A stretch of 8,415 bases of DNA from Ruminococcaceae bacterium UBA1375. Its GTDB lineage: Bacteria > Bacillota > Clostridia > Oscillospirales > Ruminococcaceae. The translations under genes were made by a program, and so were the position numbers. Below, piece by piece: positions 1 to 5,746 of the stretch. Below the pieces are notes generated by a model that was not told the DNA's origin, ran no database searches, and was given only the letters and a program-made list of their open reading frames with translations. Within the stretch, counting starts at the first letter, position 1, and every line of letters begins with the position of its first letter. The stretch spans positions 1 through 8,415 of the forward strand of contig DBRF01000009.1 in the NCBI GenBank assembly GCA_002305795.1, written 5' to 3'.

Positions 1-53
1 TCCAATATGTATTGTACTCCTACACTGAGAAAATATCGCAGAGATTCCCCCAT

Positions 54-82
54 TTGTCTTTTCCCCCCAAATATGCTACAAT
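54..82 (+). promoter_or_regulatory. Sigma-A type promoter of the aminotransferase gene
   Basis: A -35 box TTGTCT (54-59) is followed by exactly 17 bases and a -10 box TACAAT (77-82). A TG pair at 74-75 gives an extended -10. Transcription would start near 89, leaving a short leader of about 28 bases before the ATG at 117. The three other + strand genes here have promoters with the same spacing, which supports the call. Confidence 0.75.
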
Positions 83-116
83 AGAAAAAACCAGAAACTT
101 GGAAAGGAAGAATCCT

Positions 117-1298
117 ATGGAATACCGTTTCGCCCATCAGTTTGACCATATGCAGGCCAGCGCCATTCGGGAAATCTTGAAGTTTACTTCCGACCCGGAA
201 GTGATTTCCTTTGCCGCCGGCAACCCCGCCTCCGAAGGCATCCCGGTGGACACCATCCGCCAGATCTCCGCCAAGCTGCTCCAGGAAGACCCCATCGCCT
301 GTTTGCAGTACAGCGTGTCCGAAGGCTACACCCCCCTGCGCCAGAGCATCCGGGAAAAGATGCTTTCCCGGGAAGAGATTGTCCACGACTTTGACGATCT
401 GATTATTATGTCCGGGGCACAGCAGGGCAATATGCTGGCCAGCAAGGTGCTCTGCAATCCCGGGGACACCCTGGTGGTGGAAAGCCCCAGCTTCATCGGC
501 TCCCTCAACGCCTTTAAGGCCAACGGGGTGAACCTCACCGGCATTCCGCTTCAAGAGGACGGCATGGATCTCAACGCCTTGGAGGATCTGCTGAAAACCA
601 CCCCCAATGTGAAGCTGATCTACGTCATCCCCAACTTCCAGAACCCCACCGGCCTGACCATGAGCCTGGAAAAGCGGAAAGGGCTGTATGAGCTGGCCTG
701 CAAGTACGACACCATGATTTTGGAGGACAACCCCTACGGCGATCTGCGGTTTGCCGGGGAAAACGTGCCTTCCATTAAGAGCATGGACACCGAGGGCCGG
801 GTCATCTATTCCGGCACCTTCTCTAAGGTCCTCAGCCCCGGTATGCGGGTGGGCTTTTTGGTGGCCCCCAAACCGGTGATTTCCAAGATCGTCATCTGCA
901 AGCAGGTGGACGACGTGCACACCAACATCCTGGCCCAGCGGATCTGCCACGAGTTTTTGATGGGTACCGACTATCTCGCCCACATCCAGAAGCTGGCCGA
1001 GATCTGCCGGCATAAGTGCAGCCTGATGCTGGAGGAAATGGACAAGCACCTGGACCCCGCCATCACCTGGACCAAGCCGGAAGGCGGCCTGTTTATCTGG
1101 GCCACCCTGCCGGATGGAGTGGACATGGCGGACTACTGCACCCGGGCGGTGCGGGAGTATAAGGTGGCGGTGGTGCCCGGCACCGCCTTCCTCACCGACG
1201 AGAGCCAGACAACCCAGGCCTTCCGGCTGAATTACTCCACCCCCAGCGACGAGGACATTGTCAAGGGCATCCAGCTGCTGGGAAAATTGAAGCTGTAA
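117..1298 (+). CDS. PLP-dependent aminotransferase, fold type I (2-aminoadipate / aromatic aminotransferase-like)
   Basis: This 393-residue cytoplasmic enzyme is a class I/II (fold type I) aminotransferase. It would move an amino group between an amino acid and a 2-oxo acid using pyridoxal phosphate. Visible family motifs are SGAQQGN (99-105, phosphate-binding region), NPTG with Asn176, EDNPYG with Asp204 and Tyr207, the Schiff-base lysine Lys237 in SGTFSK, Arg244 in the following SPGMRVG stretch, and the substrate-carboxylate arginine Arg370 in AFRLNYS. The sequence style matches the LysN/ARO8-like subgroup, which is also the catalytic half of MocR regulators, but no DNA-binding wHTH domain is present. 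Substrate could be 2-aminoadipate, aromatic or branched-chain amino acids; sequence alone does not decide. The start at 117 is preferred over an in-frame ATG at 12 because AGGAAG at 105-110 lies six bases upstream and the promoter lies between the two. It is a single-gene transcription unit with a terminator 15 bases after the stop. Confidence 0.93.
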   Translation: MEYRFAHQFDHMQASAIREILKFTSDPEVISFAAGNPASEGIPVDTIRQISAKLLQEDPIACLQYSVSEGYTPLRQSIREKMLSREEIVHDFDDLIIMSGAQQGNMLASKVLCNPGDTLVVESPSFIGSLNAFKANGVNLTGIPLQEDGMDLNALEDLLKTTPNVKLIYVIPNFQNPTGLTMSLEKRKGLYELACKYDTMILEDNPYGDLRFAGENVPSIKSMDTEGRVIYSGTFSKVLSPGMRVGFLVAPKPVISKIVICKQVDDVHTNILAQRICHEFLMGTDYLAHIQKLAEICRHKCSLMLEEMDKHLDPAITWTKPEGGLFIWATLPDGVDMADYCTRAVREYKVAVVPGTAFLTDESQTTQAFRLNYSTPSDEDIVKGIQLLGKLKL

Positions 1299-1312
1299 CA
1301 TCCAATGGAAAT

Positions 1313-1358
1313 ACAGGGACAGTTGCTTTGCCCATGGGGCGGCGCTGTCCCTGTTTTT
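1313..1358 (+). terminator. Rho-independent terminator of the aminotransferase gene
   Basis: A perfect 10-bp stem is formed by ACAGGGACAG (1313-1322) and CTGTCCCTGT (1345-1354). It is followed directly by a T run ending at 1358. The 22-base loop holds a smaller GCCC/GGGC hairpin. The structure begins 15 bases after the stop codon, as expected for an intrinsic terminator. Confidence 0.88.
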
Positions 1359-1387
1359 GCGGGAAAGGGCGGCAGGCTTGTCTGCCT

Positions 1388-1531
1388 CAGCTTGTGGAAA
1401 AAGGGGTCGGCATGTTCGAAACAAGCCTTTGGCATGTTTCTGGATTGACCCGCCCTCGGCTCTACGCCTTTGGGCGGGCGGATTCCGGTTTGCTGTTTCT
1501 ACAACTTTTTGAAAGAATAAGGCGGAAGAAA
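1388..1531 (+). repeat. Intergenic palindromic repeat, copy A
   Basis: This is a repeat unit with imperfect inverted ends, TTGTGGAAA (1392-1400) and TTTCTACAA (1496-1504). It has a central two-tier hairpin: CCCGCCC (1449-1455) pairs with GGGCGGG (1472-1478), with an inner GGC/GCC stem. Bases 1442-1488 are identical over 47 positions to 6082-6128 in copy B, and similarity continues to about 1531. Copy A carries about 24 extra bases that include a hairpin (1418-1440), GAAACA/TGTTTC with an inner GCC/GGC stem; copy B lacks it. The hairpin recurs at 1867-1889. The opening 17-mer (1388-1404) recurs with one mismatch at 1550-1566 and again at 6051. No protein is encoded. A non-autonomous mobile repeat or structured RNA element is possible. 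Confidence 0.85.
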
Positions 1532-1577
1532 GAACTTTTAAAACTTTCGCAGCTTGTCGAAAAAGGTCATTGATGGC

Positions 1578-1734
1578 CTTGGCCCCTTCTGATGAGGGGG
1601 CTGTCTGCGAAGCAGACTGGGGGAGAGAAAACGATAAAATTCGTCCTATCCTGAAACAGTGCAAATAATATTGCTTTTCTCTCCCTCCGACCAGCGCTTT
1701 GCGCTGGCCACCTCCCTCGTCAGAGGGAGGCAAG
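1578..1734. repeat. 157-base four-hairpin element with inverted arms (MITE-like)
   Basis: Two arms are inverted and imperfectly complementary. They begin and end with CTTG/CAAG and finish inside with a perfect 11-bp pair, GGGAGAGAAAA (1621-1631) and TTTTCTCTCCC (1675-1685). Each arm folds into two hairpins. The left arm has GCCCC/GGGGGC (1582-1601) and GTCTGC-gaa-GCAGAC (1603-1617). The right arm has CCAGCGC-ttt-GCGCTGG (1691-1707) and CCTCCCTC-gtca-GAGGGAGG (1711-1730). The 43-base centre is AT-richer and has no reading frame of note. From memory, similar GAGGGAGG-type elements are scattered between genes of Oscillospiraceae genomes. No clear target-site duplication is visible at the edges. 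Confidence 0.8.
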
Positions 1735-1772
1735 ATTTCTGTCTATCCTCGTTGTTTCACAACATTGAGGGT

Positions 1773-1930
1773 TTTTCTACAGTTTGAGAAACGTCCTAGG
1801 ACGTTTCGTTGCCACCCTAGAATCCACTGCGTGGGATTCGACCCCAGCAGCTTTTTGTAGAAAAGCGAAACAAGCCTTCGGCATGTTTCTGACCAAAAAC
1901 TTTTATGTTTTCGTTTTTTTACAGTCTGTG
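1773..1930. repeat. Composite block of tandem hairpin modules
   Basis: Four hairpins follow one another. First is a perfect 20-base palindrome at 1788-1807 (stem GAAACGTC, centre CTAG). Second is a bulged hairpin at 1820-1839 (GAATC-CAC, loop TGC, GTG-G-GATTC). Third is GCTTTT/AAAAGC at 1850-1866. Fourth is GAAACA/TGTTTC at 1867-1889, a near copy of the hairpin inside repeat A. An AT-rich tail (1891-1920) is the reverse complement of a stretch downstream of the flippase gene. The second module reappears at 6210-6230 with compensatory stem changes. The rest of the spacer, 1931-2029, shows only a GCAGGC/GCCTG hairpin near 1931 and otherwise nothing recognisable. No credible gene is present. Confidence 0.72.
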
Positions 1931-2029
1931 GCAGGCTTGTGCCTGTTTGCCTTTTGTTTTCAATTCGCACACAAATCCTTCCATTTTACAGTGTATTCTG
2001 GCAGGCAGCAGAAATCTAAGCCAAAAAGG

Positions 2030-2058
2030 GTGACAAACCCAATGATTTTGGTTATAAT
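2030..2058 (+). promoter_or_regulatory. Sigma-A type promoter of the flippase gene
   Basis: A near-consensus -35 box GTGACA (2030-2035) and a perfect -10 box TATAAT (2053-2058) are separated by 17 bases. Transcription would begin near 2065, giving a leader of 26-35 bases depending on which start codon is used. Confidence 0.82.
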
Positions 2059-2099
2059 AAAGAAAACGCCCCCTGTACCGGACGGAAAGGATGGTTTTT

Positions 2100-3539
2100 T
2101 TGGCCAAAACAAAAGGAAATAAATATACCCGCCTGATGGTGAATACTGTGATTTTTGGCATCGGGCAGTTCAGCTCTAAAATCCTGGTCTTTATCATGCT
2201 GCCCATCTATACCGGCTACCTCACCACCGCCGAGTACGGCACCGTGGACCTGATTCAGCAGTCCGCCAATGTGTTGTGGCCGGTGATTACCCTGGGCATC
2301 ACCAACGGCATTATCCGCTTCGGCCTGGACCGAAGTTACCGAAAAAGCGATGTGTTCTCCACCGGCATCAAGTGTTTTCTGGCAGGGTACGCCGTGTTTT
2401 TGGTGCTGATGCCGGTGTGTTTTGCCATTGATTTTCTCCACGACTATGTGATGATCCTGTATATCTTCATCATCACCACCTCCATGCGGCAGATCTGCGC
2501 CCAGTTCGTCCGGGCCCGGAATTTGATTAAGCTCTACGCCTTTGAAGGGGTGCTCAGCACCTTTATGACCTGCGGGCTGACCATCCTGTTTTTGGTGGGC
2601 TTCCACTGGGGTACCACCGGCTACCTGCTGGCCATCATCGTCAGCGACGCCATTTCCATTATCTTCCTGTTCTGGATGGCTTCCCTTTGGAAGTACGTCC
2701 GGTTCGGCAAGACCCGCAAGAACACTGCCTCCCAGATGATCCGCTACTCCATTCCCATGATTCCCACCACGGTGTTCTGGTGGATCATCAACGTGTCCGG
2801 CCGGTACATCGTGGGCTGGTTTTTGGGGACCGACGCCAACGGCCTCTATGCCGTGGCCTATAAGGTACCCAGCGTGGTGATTATTGTGGCGGGAATCTTT
2901 ATCGACGCCTGGCAGGTCAGCGCTGTCCAGGAAAACGATCCTCGAACCCGAGGGGCTTTCTTCTCCAACGTGTTCAACGCTTTGCAGTCCATCGTTTTTG
3001 CCACCGCTTCGGTGCTGATTGTCTCCAGTAAACTGGTGACCAACATTTTGGTCAGCGACGATTTCTACGCCTCCTGGCAGTTCATGCCCATGCTGATTCT
3101 GGCCACTACCTTCTGCACCATGGTCAACTTCCTGGGCAGTATCTACATGGTGGAGAAAAAGAGCACCATGACCTTCATCACCACCGTCATCGGGGCGGTG
3201 GCCAACCTGGTGCTCTGCTTTGTGCTGGTGCCCTTGGTGGGCAGTATGTTCGGGGTGTACGCCGGGGTCAACGCCGCCGCCTTTGCCAGCTTCTTCAGCT
3301 ACTTTTTGGTGTTCGTCATCCGGGCCGTCCACACCCACACCCTCATCCCCATCCGCTGGAATCTGCCCAAGTTTTTGCTGAACCTGGTGCTGATTTTGGT
3401 TCAGGCGGTGCTGATGATTGCGGAGGTGCCTTTCTGGATTCCCATTGAAATCGGGCTGTGCGCCGTGCTGGTGGTGGTGAACCTGAAGAGCCTGCTGGAA
3501 ACGGTGAAGCATATGCTCAAGCGCCGGAGAAGGGCGTAA
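2100..3539 (+). CDS. Polysaccharide flippase, MATE/MOP superfamily (Wzx-like)
   Basis: This integral membrane protein of 479 residues resembles the polysaccharide-biosynthesis (Wzx/RfbX-like) branch of the MOP exporter superfamily, which flips lipid-linked sugar units across the cytoplasmic membrane. The opening pattern, a short basic tail followed by LMVNTVIFGIGQFSSK and a stretch ending in MLPIYTGYLTTAEYGTVDL, is typical of the family's first helices. Some 12-14 hydrophobic helices follow, and the C-terminus is basic (KRRRRA). Length is normal. The start is uncertain. An in-frame ATG lies at 2091, but the GGAAAGG binding site at 2084-2090 touches it, whereas the in-frame TTG at 2100 sits nine bases after that site and gives a more usual basic N-terminus. 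No glycosyltransferase or polymerase lies next to it, so the glycan served is unknown (teichoic acid, capsule or other). It is transcribed alone, with hairpins 60 bases downstream. Confidence 0.9.
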   Translation: MAKTKGNKYTRLMVNTVIFGIGQFSSKILVFIMLPIYTGYLTTAEYGTVDLIQQSANVLWPVITLGITNGIIRFGLDRSYRKSDVFSTGIKCFLAGYAVFLVLMPVCFAIDFLHDYVMILYIFIITTSMRQICAQFVRARNLIKLYAFEGVLSTFMTCGLTILFLVGFHWGTTGYLLAIIVSDAISIIFLFWMASLWKYVRFGKTRKNTASQMIRYSIPMIPTTVFWWIINVSGRYIVGWFLGTDANGLYAVAYKVPSVVIIVAGIFIDAWQVSAVQENDPRTRGAFFSNVFNALQSIVFATASVLIVSSKLVTNILVSDDFYASWQFMPMLILATTFCTMVNFLGSIYMVEKKSTMTFITTVIGAVANLVLCFVLVPLVGSMFGVYAGVNAAAFASFFSYFLVFVIRAVHTHTLIPIRWNLPKFLLNLVLILVQAVLMIAEVPFWIPIEIGLCAVLVVVNLKSLLETVKHMLKRRRRA

Positions 3540-3598
3540 TTGAAGTTTTTGATAAAACTTTTCAGGCTGTAGAAAACTATAACATAAAAGTTTTTAGT

Positions 3599-3658
3599 CC
3601 AGTTTTTTACAAAAAACTGGTGGGGGGTGCAGGGGGCAAAGCCCCTGCATCTTTCTTT
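3599..3658 (+). terminator. Tandem hairpin terminator after the flippase gene
   Basis: Two hairpins are stacked. CCAGTTTTTT (3599-3608) pairs with AAAAAACTGG (3611-3620). Then TGCAGGGG (3628-3635) pairs with CCCCTGCA (3642-3649), followed by a pyrimidine-rich CTTTCTTTT tail. An additional weak AAGTTTT/AAAACTT hairpin sits at 3543-3560. The second hairpin plus tail can act as an intrinsic terminator. The same two-part layout recurs on the minus strand after the YibE/F gene (6199-6265), so this is also a member of a repeat family. Confidence 0.75.
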
Positions 3659-3762
3659 TGTCATAATGGGCCGCAGGCTGATTGCCTCAGCCCGGCGGAA
3701 GAAAAAACAATCCGAATGGGGGCGTTAAACTCTTCGCCAGTAGGAAACGGCGGAATCAAAAA

Positions 3763-3797
3763 CCGCCCGCCCAAAGGCGTAGAGCCAAGGGCGGGTC
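3763..3797 (-). repeat. Intergenic palindromic repeat, copy C (core only, inverted)
   Basis: This is the reverse complement of the core hairpin of copies A and B: CCCGCCC (3766-3772) and GGGCGGG (3789-3795) enclose the same spacer with one or two changes. The similarity is weaker outside this core, with a recognisable CGGAATC to the left and GGAAAC further out. Copy C therefore looks older or truncated. Upstream, 3669-3690 resembles the GCAGGCTT-TGCCTCAG segment that precedes copy A at 1372-1390. Confidence 0.75.
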
Positions 3798-3995
3798 AAG
3801 GGTTTGCCGGGAAAGGAATTCCATCTTTGGAAGGAAGTTGGAGAGAGCTTTTCTTCATCCGGCCGGTGCCGCTGTTCTCCCCTCACCGGCAAGGTTTTGC
3901 CGAAAAACCCTCTTCTTGTTTCGCCCCTTTTTCCCGGGTTTCCGGGGAATTTTCACCCCTATCCAACCTTTTCAAACACCCTTGGGCCAGCCCGG
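3798..3995. other. Non-coding spacer without a recognised feature
   Basis: Between repeat C and the A-tracts only weak structure is visible: CCGGTG/CACCGG around 3860-3889, GGTTTT/AAAACC at 3893-3909, and GGGG/CCCC near 3945-3959. No gene, riboswitch or known sugar-regulator operator was recognised. Reading frames cross it, including one in frame with the downstream hydrolase, but they have no binding site and no family likeness. Confidence 0.6.
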
Positions 3996-4034
3996 AAAAA
4001 ACCTGGGAAAAACCCGGAAAAATCCGGCGAAAAA
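3996..4034 (+). promoter_or_regulatory. Phased A-tracts upstream of the arabinofuranosidase promoter
   Basis: Four runs of five or six A (3996-4001, 4008-4012, 4018-4022, 4030-4034) have centres about 11.5, 10 and 12 bases apart, close to one helical turn. They end four bases before the -35 box. Such spacing bends DNA, and the two nearest tracts fall where an UP element binds the RNA polymerase alpha subunit. The promoter-boosting role is an inference. Confidence 0.5.
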
Positions 4035-4037
4035 GCG

Positions 4038-4066
4038 TTGACATCCCGATACTCCCATGCTACAAT
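4038..4066 (+). promoter_or_regulatory. Consensus promoter of the arabinofuranosidase gene
   Basis: A perfect -35 box TTGACA (4038-4043), a 17-base spacer, an extended TG (4058-4059) and a TACAAT -10 box (4061-4066) make this one of the two strongest promoters in the window. The start would be near 4073, giving a 36-base leader with a binding site AAAGGA at 4095-4099. No overlapping operator palindrome was recognised. Confidence 0.88.
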
Positions 4067-4108
4067 CAGGATGATGACAGCCCAAAACGGGAGAAAGGAT
4101 TTACAGGA

Positions 4109-5587
4109 ATGAGCAAGATTGTTGTCAACAAAAATCTTCCCAAAAATGTAATCAACAAAAACATTTACGGCCACTTTTCCGAGCATCTGGGCCGCTGCAT
4201 TTACGAAGGGATTTATGTGGGAGAAAACTCCGACATTCCCAACAAAAACGGCATGCGCACCGATGTGGTGGAGGCCTTAAAGGAAATTAAAGTTCCGGTG
4301 CTGCGCTGGCCCGGCGGCTGCTTTGCCGACGAGTACCACTGGAAGGACGGCATCGGCCCCAAAGAAAGCCGCAAGCGGATGGTGAACACCAACTGGGGCG
4401 GGGTGGTGGAGGACAACTCCTTCGGCACCCATGAGTTCATGGAGCTCTGCGACCAGCTGGGCTGCGAACCCTATATCAACGGCAACGTGGGTTCCGGCAC
4501 TGTCCAGGAAATGAGCGAGTGGATGGAGTACATGACCTTCGACGGGGTTTCCCCTATGGCCCAGCTGCGGAAAGCCAATGGTCAGGAACAGCCCTGGAAG
4601 GTGAAGTACTTCGGCATCGGCAACGAAAACTGGGGCTGCGGCGGCAATATGCGCCCGGAATATTACGGCGACCTGTTCCGCCGGTTCGGCACCTTTGTGC
4701 GCAACTACGGGGACAACCGGGTGTTTAAGATTGCCTGCGGCGCCAACATCGACGACTACGACTGGACCGACGGCGTGATGAAGGTGGCCGGCAAGTTCAT
4801 GGACGCCATCACCCTCCACTACTACACCCACCCCCTGGGCTGGGAAATCAAGGGCAGCGCTTTGGACTTCGACCGTCCGGTGTACGACATCACTCTGGTG
4901 AAGGCCCAGCGGATGGAAGAGCTGATCAACGGCCATTTGGCGGTGATGGACAAGTACGACCCCGAACACCGGGTAGGCCTGATTGTAGACGAATGGGGCA
5001 CCTGGTTTAGCGTAGAGCCCGGCACCAACCCCGGCTTCCTGTATCAGCAGAACACCATGCGGGACGCCATGGTAGCGGCTCTCCATCTGGATATCTTCAA
5101 CAAGCACAGCGACCGGGTGATTATGACCAACATCGCCCAGATCGTCAACGTGCTGCAGAGCGTGATCCTCACCGAAGGTCCCAAGATGATCAAGACCCCC
5201 ACCTACTATGTCTACGACCTGTACAAGCATCACCAGGACGCCACCCTGCTGGACAGCCATATTGTGGGAGACACCTTCCTGCACCACGGCCCCATGAACA
5301 TCCCCACCCTGACCCAGTCCGCTTCGGTGGACGACGCCGGGGTCACCCACATCACCGTGTCTAACCTGCTGCCGGAAGAGAGCCAGAAGGTGGACATCCA
5401 GGTGGTGGGCGGCGATCTGAGCAAGGTGAAGGCCACTATCCTCACCGGAGAAGTCCACGCCCACAACACCTTCGACGATCCCAATGCAGTGCACACCGTG
5501 GAGTTTACCGACTTCACCGTCAACGGGGACACCATCTCCGCCAATCTGCCGGCTTGCAGCGTGGTGCTGTACACCATCGAAGCCTAA
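4109..5587 (+). CDS. Alpha-L-arabinofuranosidase, glycoside hydrolase family 51
   Basis: This 492-residue enzyme should remove terminal alpha-L-arabinofuranosyl groups from arabinoxylan or arabinan oligosaccharides with retention of configuration. It fits GH51 throughout: NIYGHFSEHLGRCIYEGIY (18-36) at the start of the TIM barrel, LRWPGGCFADEYHWKDGIG (65-83), the acid/base Glu173 in FGIGNENWGCGG, HYYTHP (237-242), and the nucleophile Glu295 in LIVDEWGTWF. A C-terminal beta-sandwich domain covers roughly the last 120 residues. The length of about 500 residues is normal for bacterial intracellular GH51. There is no signal peptide, so it acts in the cytoplasm on imported oligosaccharides, yet no transporter or other hydrolase lies next to it. 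The open frame runs back in frame to 3458, but the promoter, the binding site and the family's N-terminus all fix the start at 4109. It has its own promoter and a probable terminator. Confidence 0.96.
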   Translation: MSKIVVNKNLPKNVINKNIYGHFSEHLGRCIYEGIYVGENSDIPNKNGMRTDVVEALKEIKVPVLRWPGGCFADEYHWKDGIGPKESRKRMVNTNWGGVVEDNSFGTHEFMELCDQLGCEPYINGNVGSGTVQEMSEWMEYMTFDGVSPMAQLRKANGQEQPWKVKYFGIGNENWGCGGNMRPEYYGDLFRRFGTFVRNYGDNRVFKIACGANIDDYDWTDGVMKVAGKFMDAITLHYYTHPLGWEIKGSALDFDRPVYDITLVKAQRMEELINGHLAVMDKYDPEHRVGLIVDEWGTWFSVEPGTNPGFLYQQNTMRDAMVAALHLDIFNKHSDRVIMTNIAQIVNVLQSVILTEGPKMIKTPTYYVYDLYKHHQDATLLDSHIVGDTFLHHGPMNIPTLTQSASVDDAGVTHITVSNLLPEESQKVDIQVVGGDLSKVKATILTGEVHAHNTFDDPNAVHTVEFTDFTVNGDTISANLPACSVVLYTIEA

Positions 5588-5644
5588 GGAAAAAGGAATT
5601 AACTTCGGCGCATCAACGCTTGAAAAAAGTTTACCGTCCTCGGA

Positions 5645-5669
5645 ACCGTCCGGGGGCGGTGCTCTTTTT
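5645..5669 (+). terminator. Probable intrinsic terminator after the arabinofuranosidase gene
   Basis: ACCGTC (5645-5650) pairs with GGCGGT (5655-5660), including one T-G pair, and is followed by a T run at 5665-5669. A second ACCGTCC at 5633 could pair with the same right arm. The stem is short, so the call is moderate. The position, 58 bases after the stop and just before the next promoter, fits. Confidence 0.55.
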
Positions 5670-5674
5670 GTCCG

Positions 5675-5703
5675 TTGACAGGAATTTTTGTAGTTGCTAT
5701 AAT
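5675..5703 (+). promoter_or_regulatory. Consensus promoter of the DUF6171-like gene
   Basis: A perfect TTGACA (5675-5680), a 17-base spacer, an extended TG (5695-5696) and a perfect TATAAT (5698-5703) form the most consensus-like promoter in the window. Transcription would start near 5710, leaving a 37-base leader with an AAAAGGAGAG binding site at 5731-5740. Confidence 0.9.
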
Positions 5704-5746
5704 AATTGGCAAGTTGTTACTGCGGTTTGCAAAAGGAGAGAACACC

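Noticed and set aside
12..116. In-frame upstream ATG for the aminotransferase
   Set aside because: The promoter lies between it and 117, it has no binding site, and the extra 35 residues are not typical of the family.
1817..1850. Possible tRNA remnant (GGGGTCGAATCCC on the minus strand resembles a T-arm)
   Set aside because: No anticodon or acceptor stem can be built around it, and the hairpin module at 6210-6230 explains the similarity better.
1388..1930. CRISPR array suggested by repeated hairpins
   Set aside because: Repeat units differ in length, are not evenly spaced, occur in both orientations, and no cas gene is present.
1784..2122. A 112-codon frame in the spacer before the flippase
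   Set aside because: It starts inside a palindrome, runs through hairpin repeats and the flippase promoter, and overlaps the start of the next gene.
2052..3512. A 486-codon open frame on the minus strand opposite the flippase
   Set aside because: It is the antisense of a GC-rich membrane-protein gene. The translation is rich in His, Gln, Gly and Asp without family motifs, and it has no binding site.
3663..4037. Possible riboswitch or sugar-responsive leader before the arabinofuranosidase
   Set aside because: The promoter lies at 4038-4066, so this region is not in the transcript, and no known riboswitch core or AraR-like operator was seen.
3458..4108. In-frame 217-codon extension of the arabinofuranosidase, overlapping the flippase gene
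   Set aside because: It crosses a terminator, repeat C and the promoter. The GH51 family starts at the residue encoded at 4109, which has a ribosome binding site.
4277..5494. A 405-codon open frame on the minus strand opposite the arabinofuranosidase
   Set aside because: It is an antisense frame kept open by codon bias of a clear GH51 gene. Its Val/His/Gly-rich sequence matches nothing.
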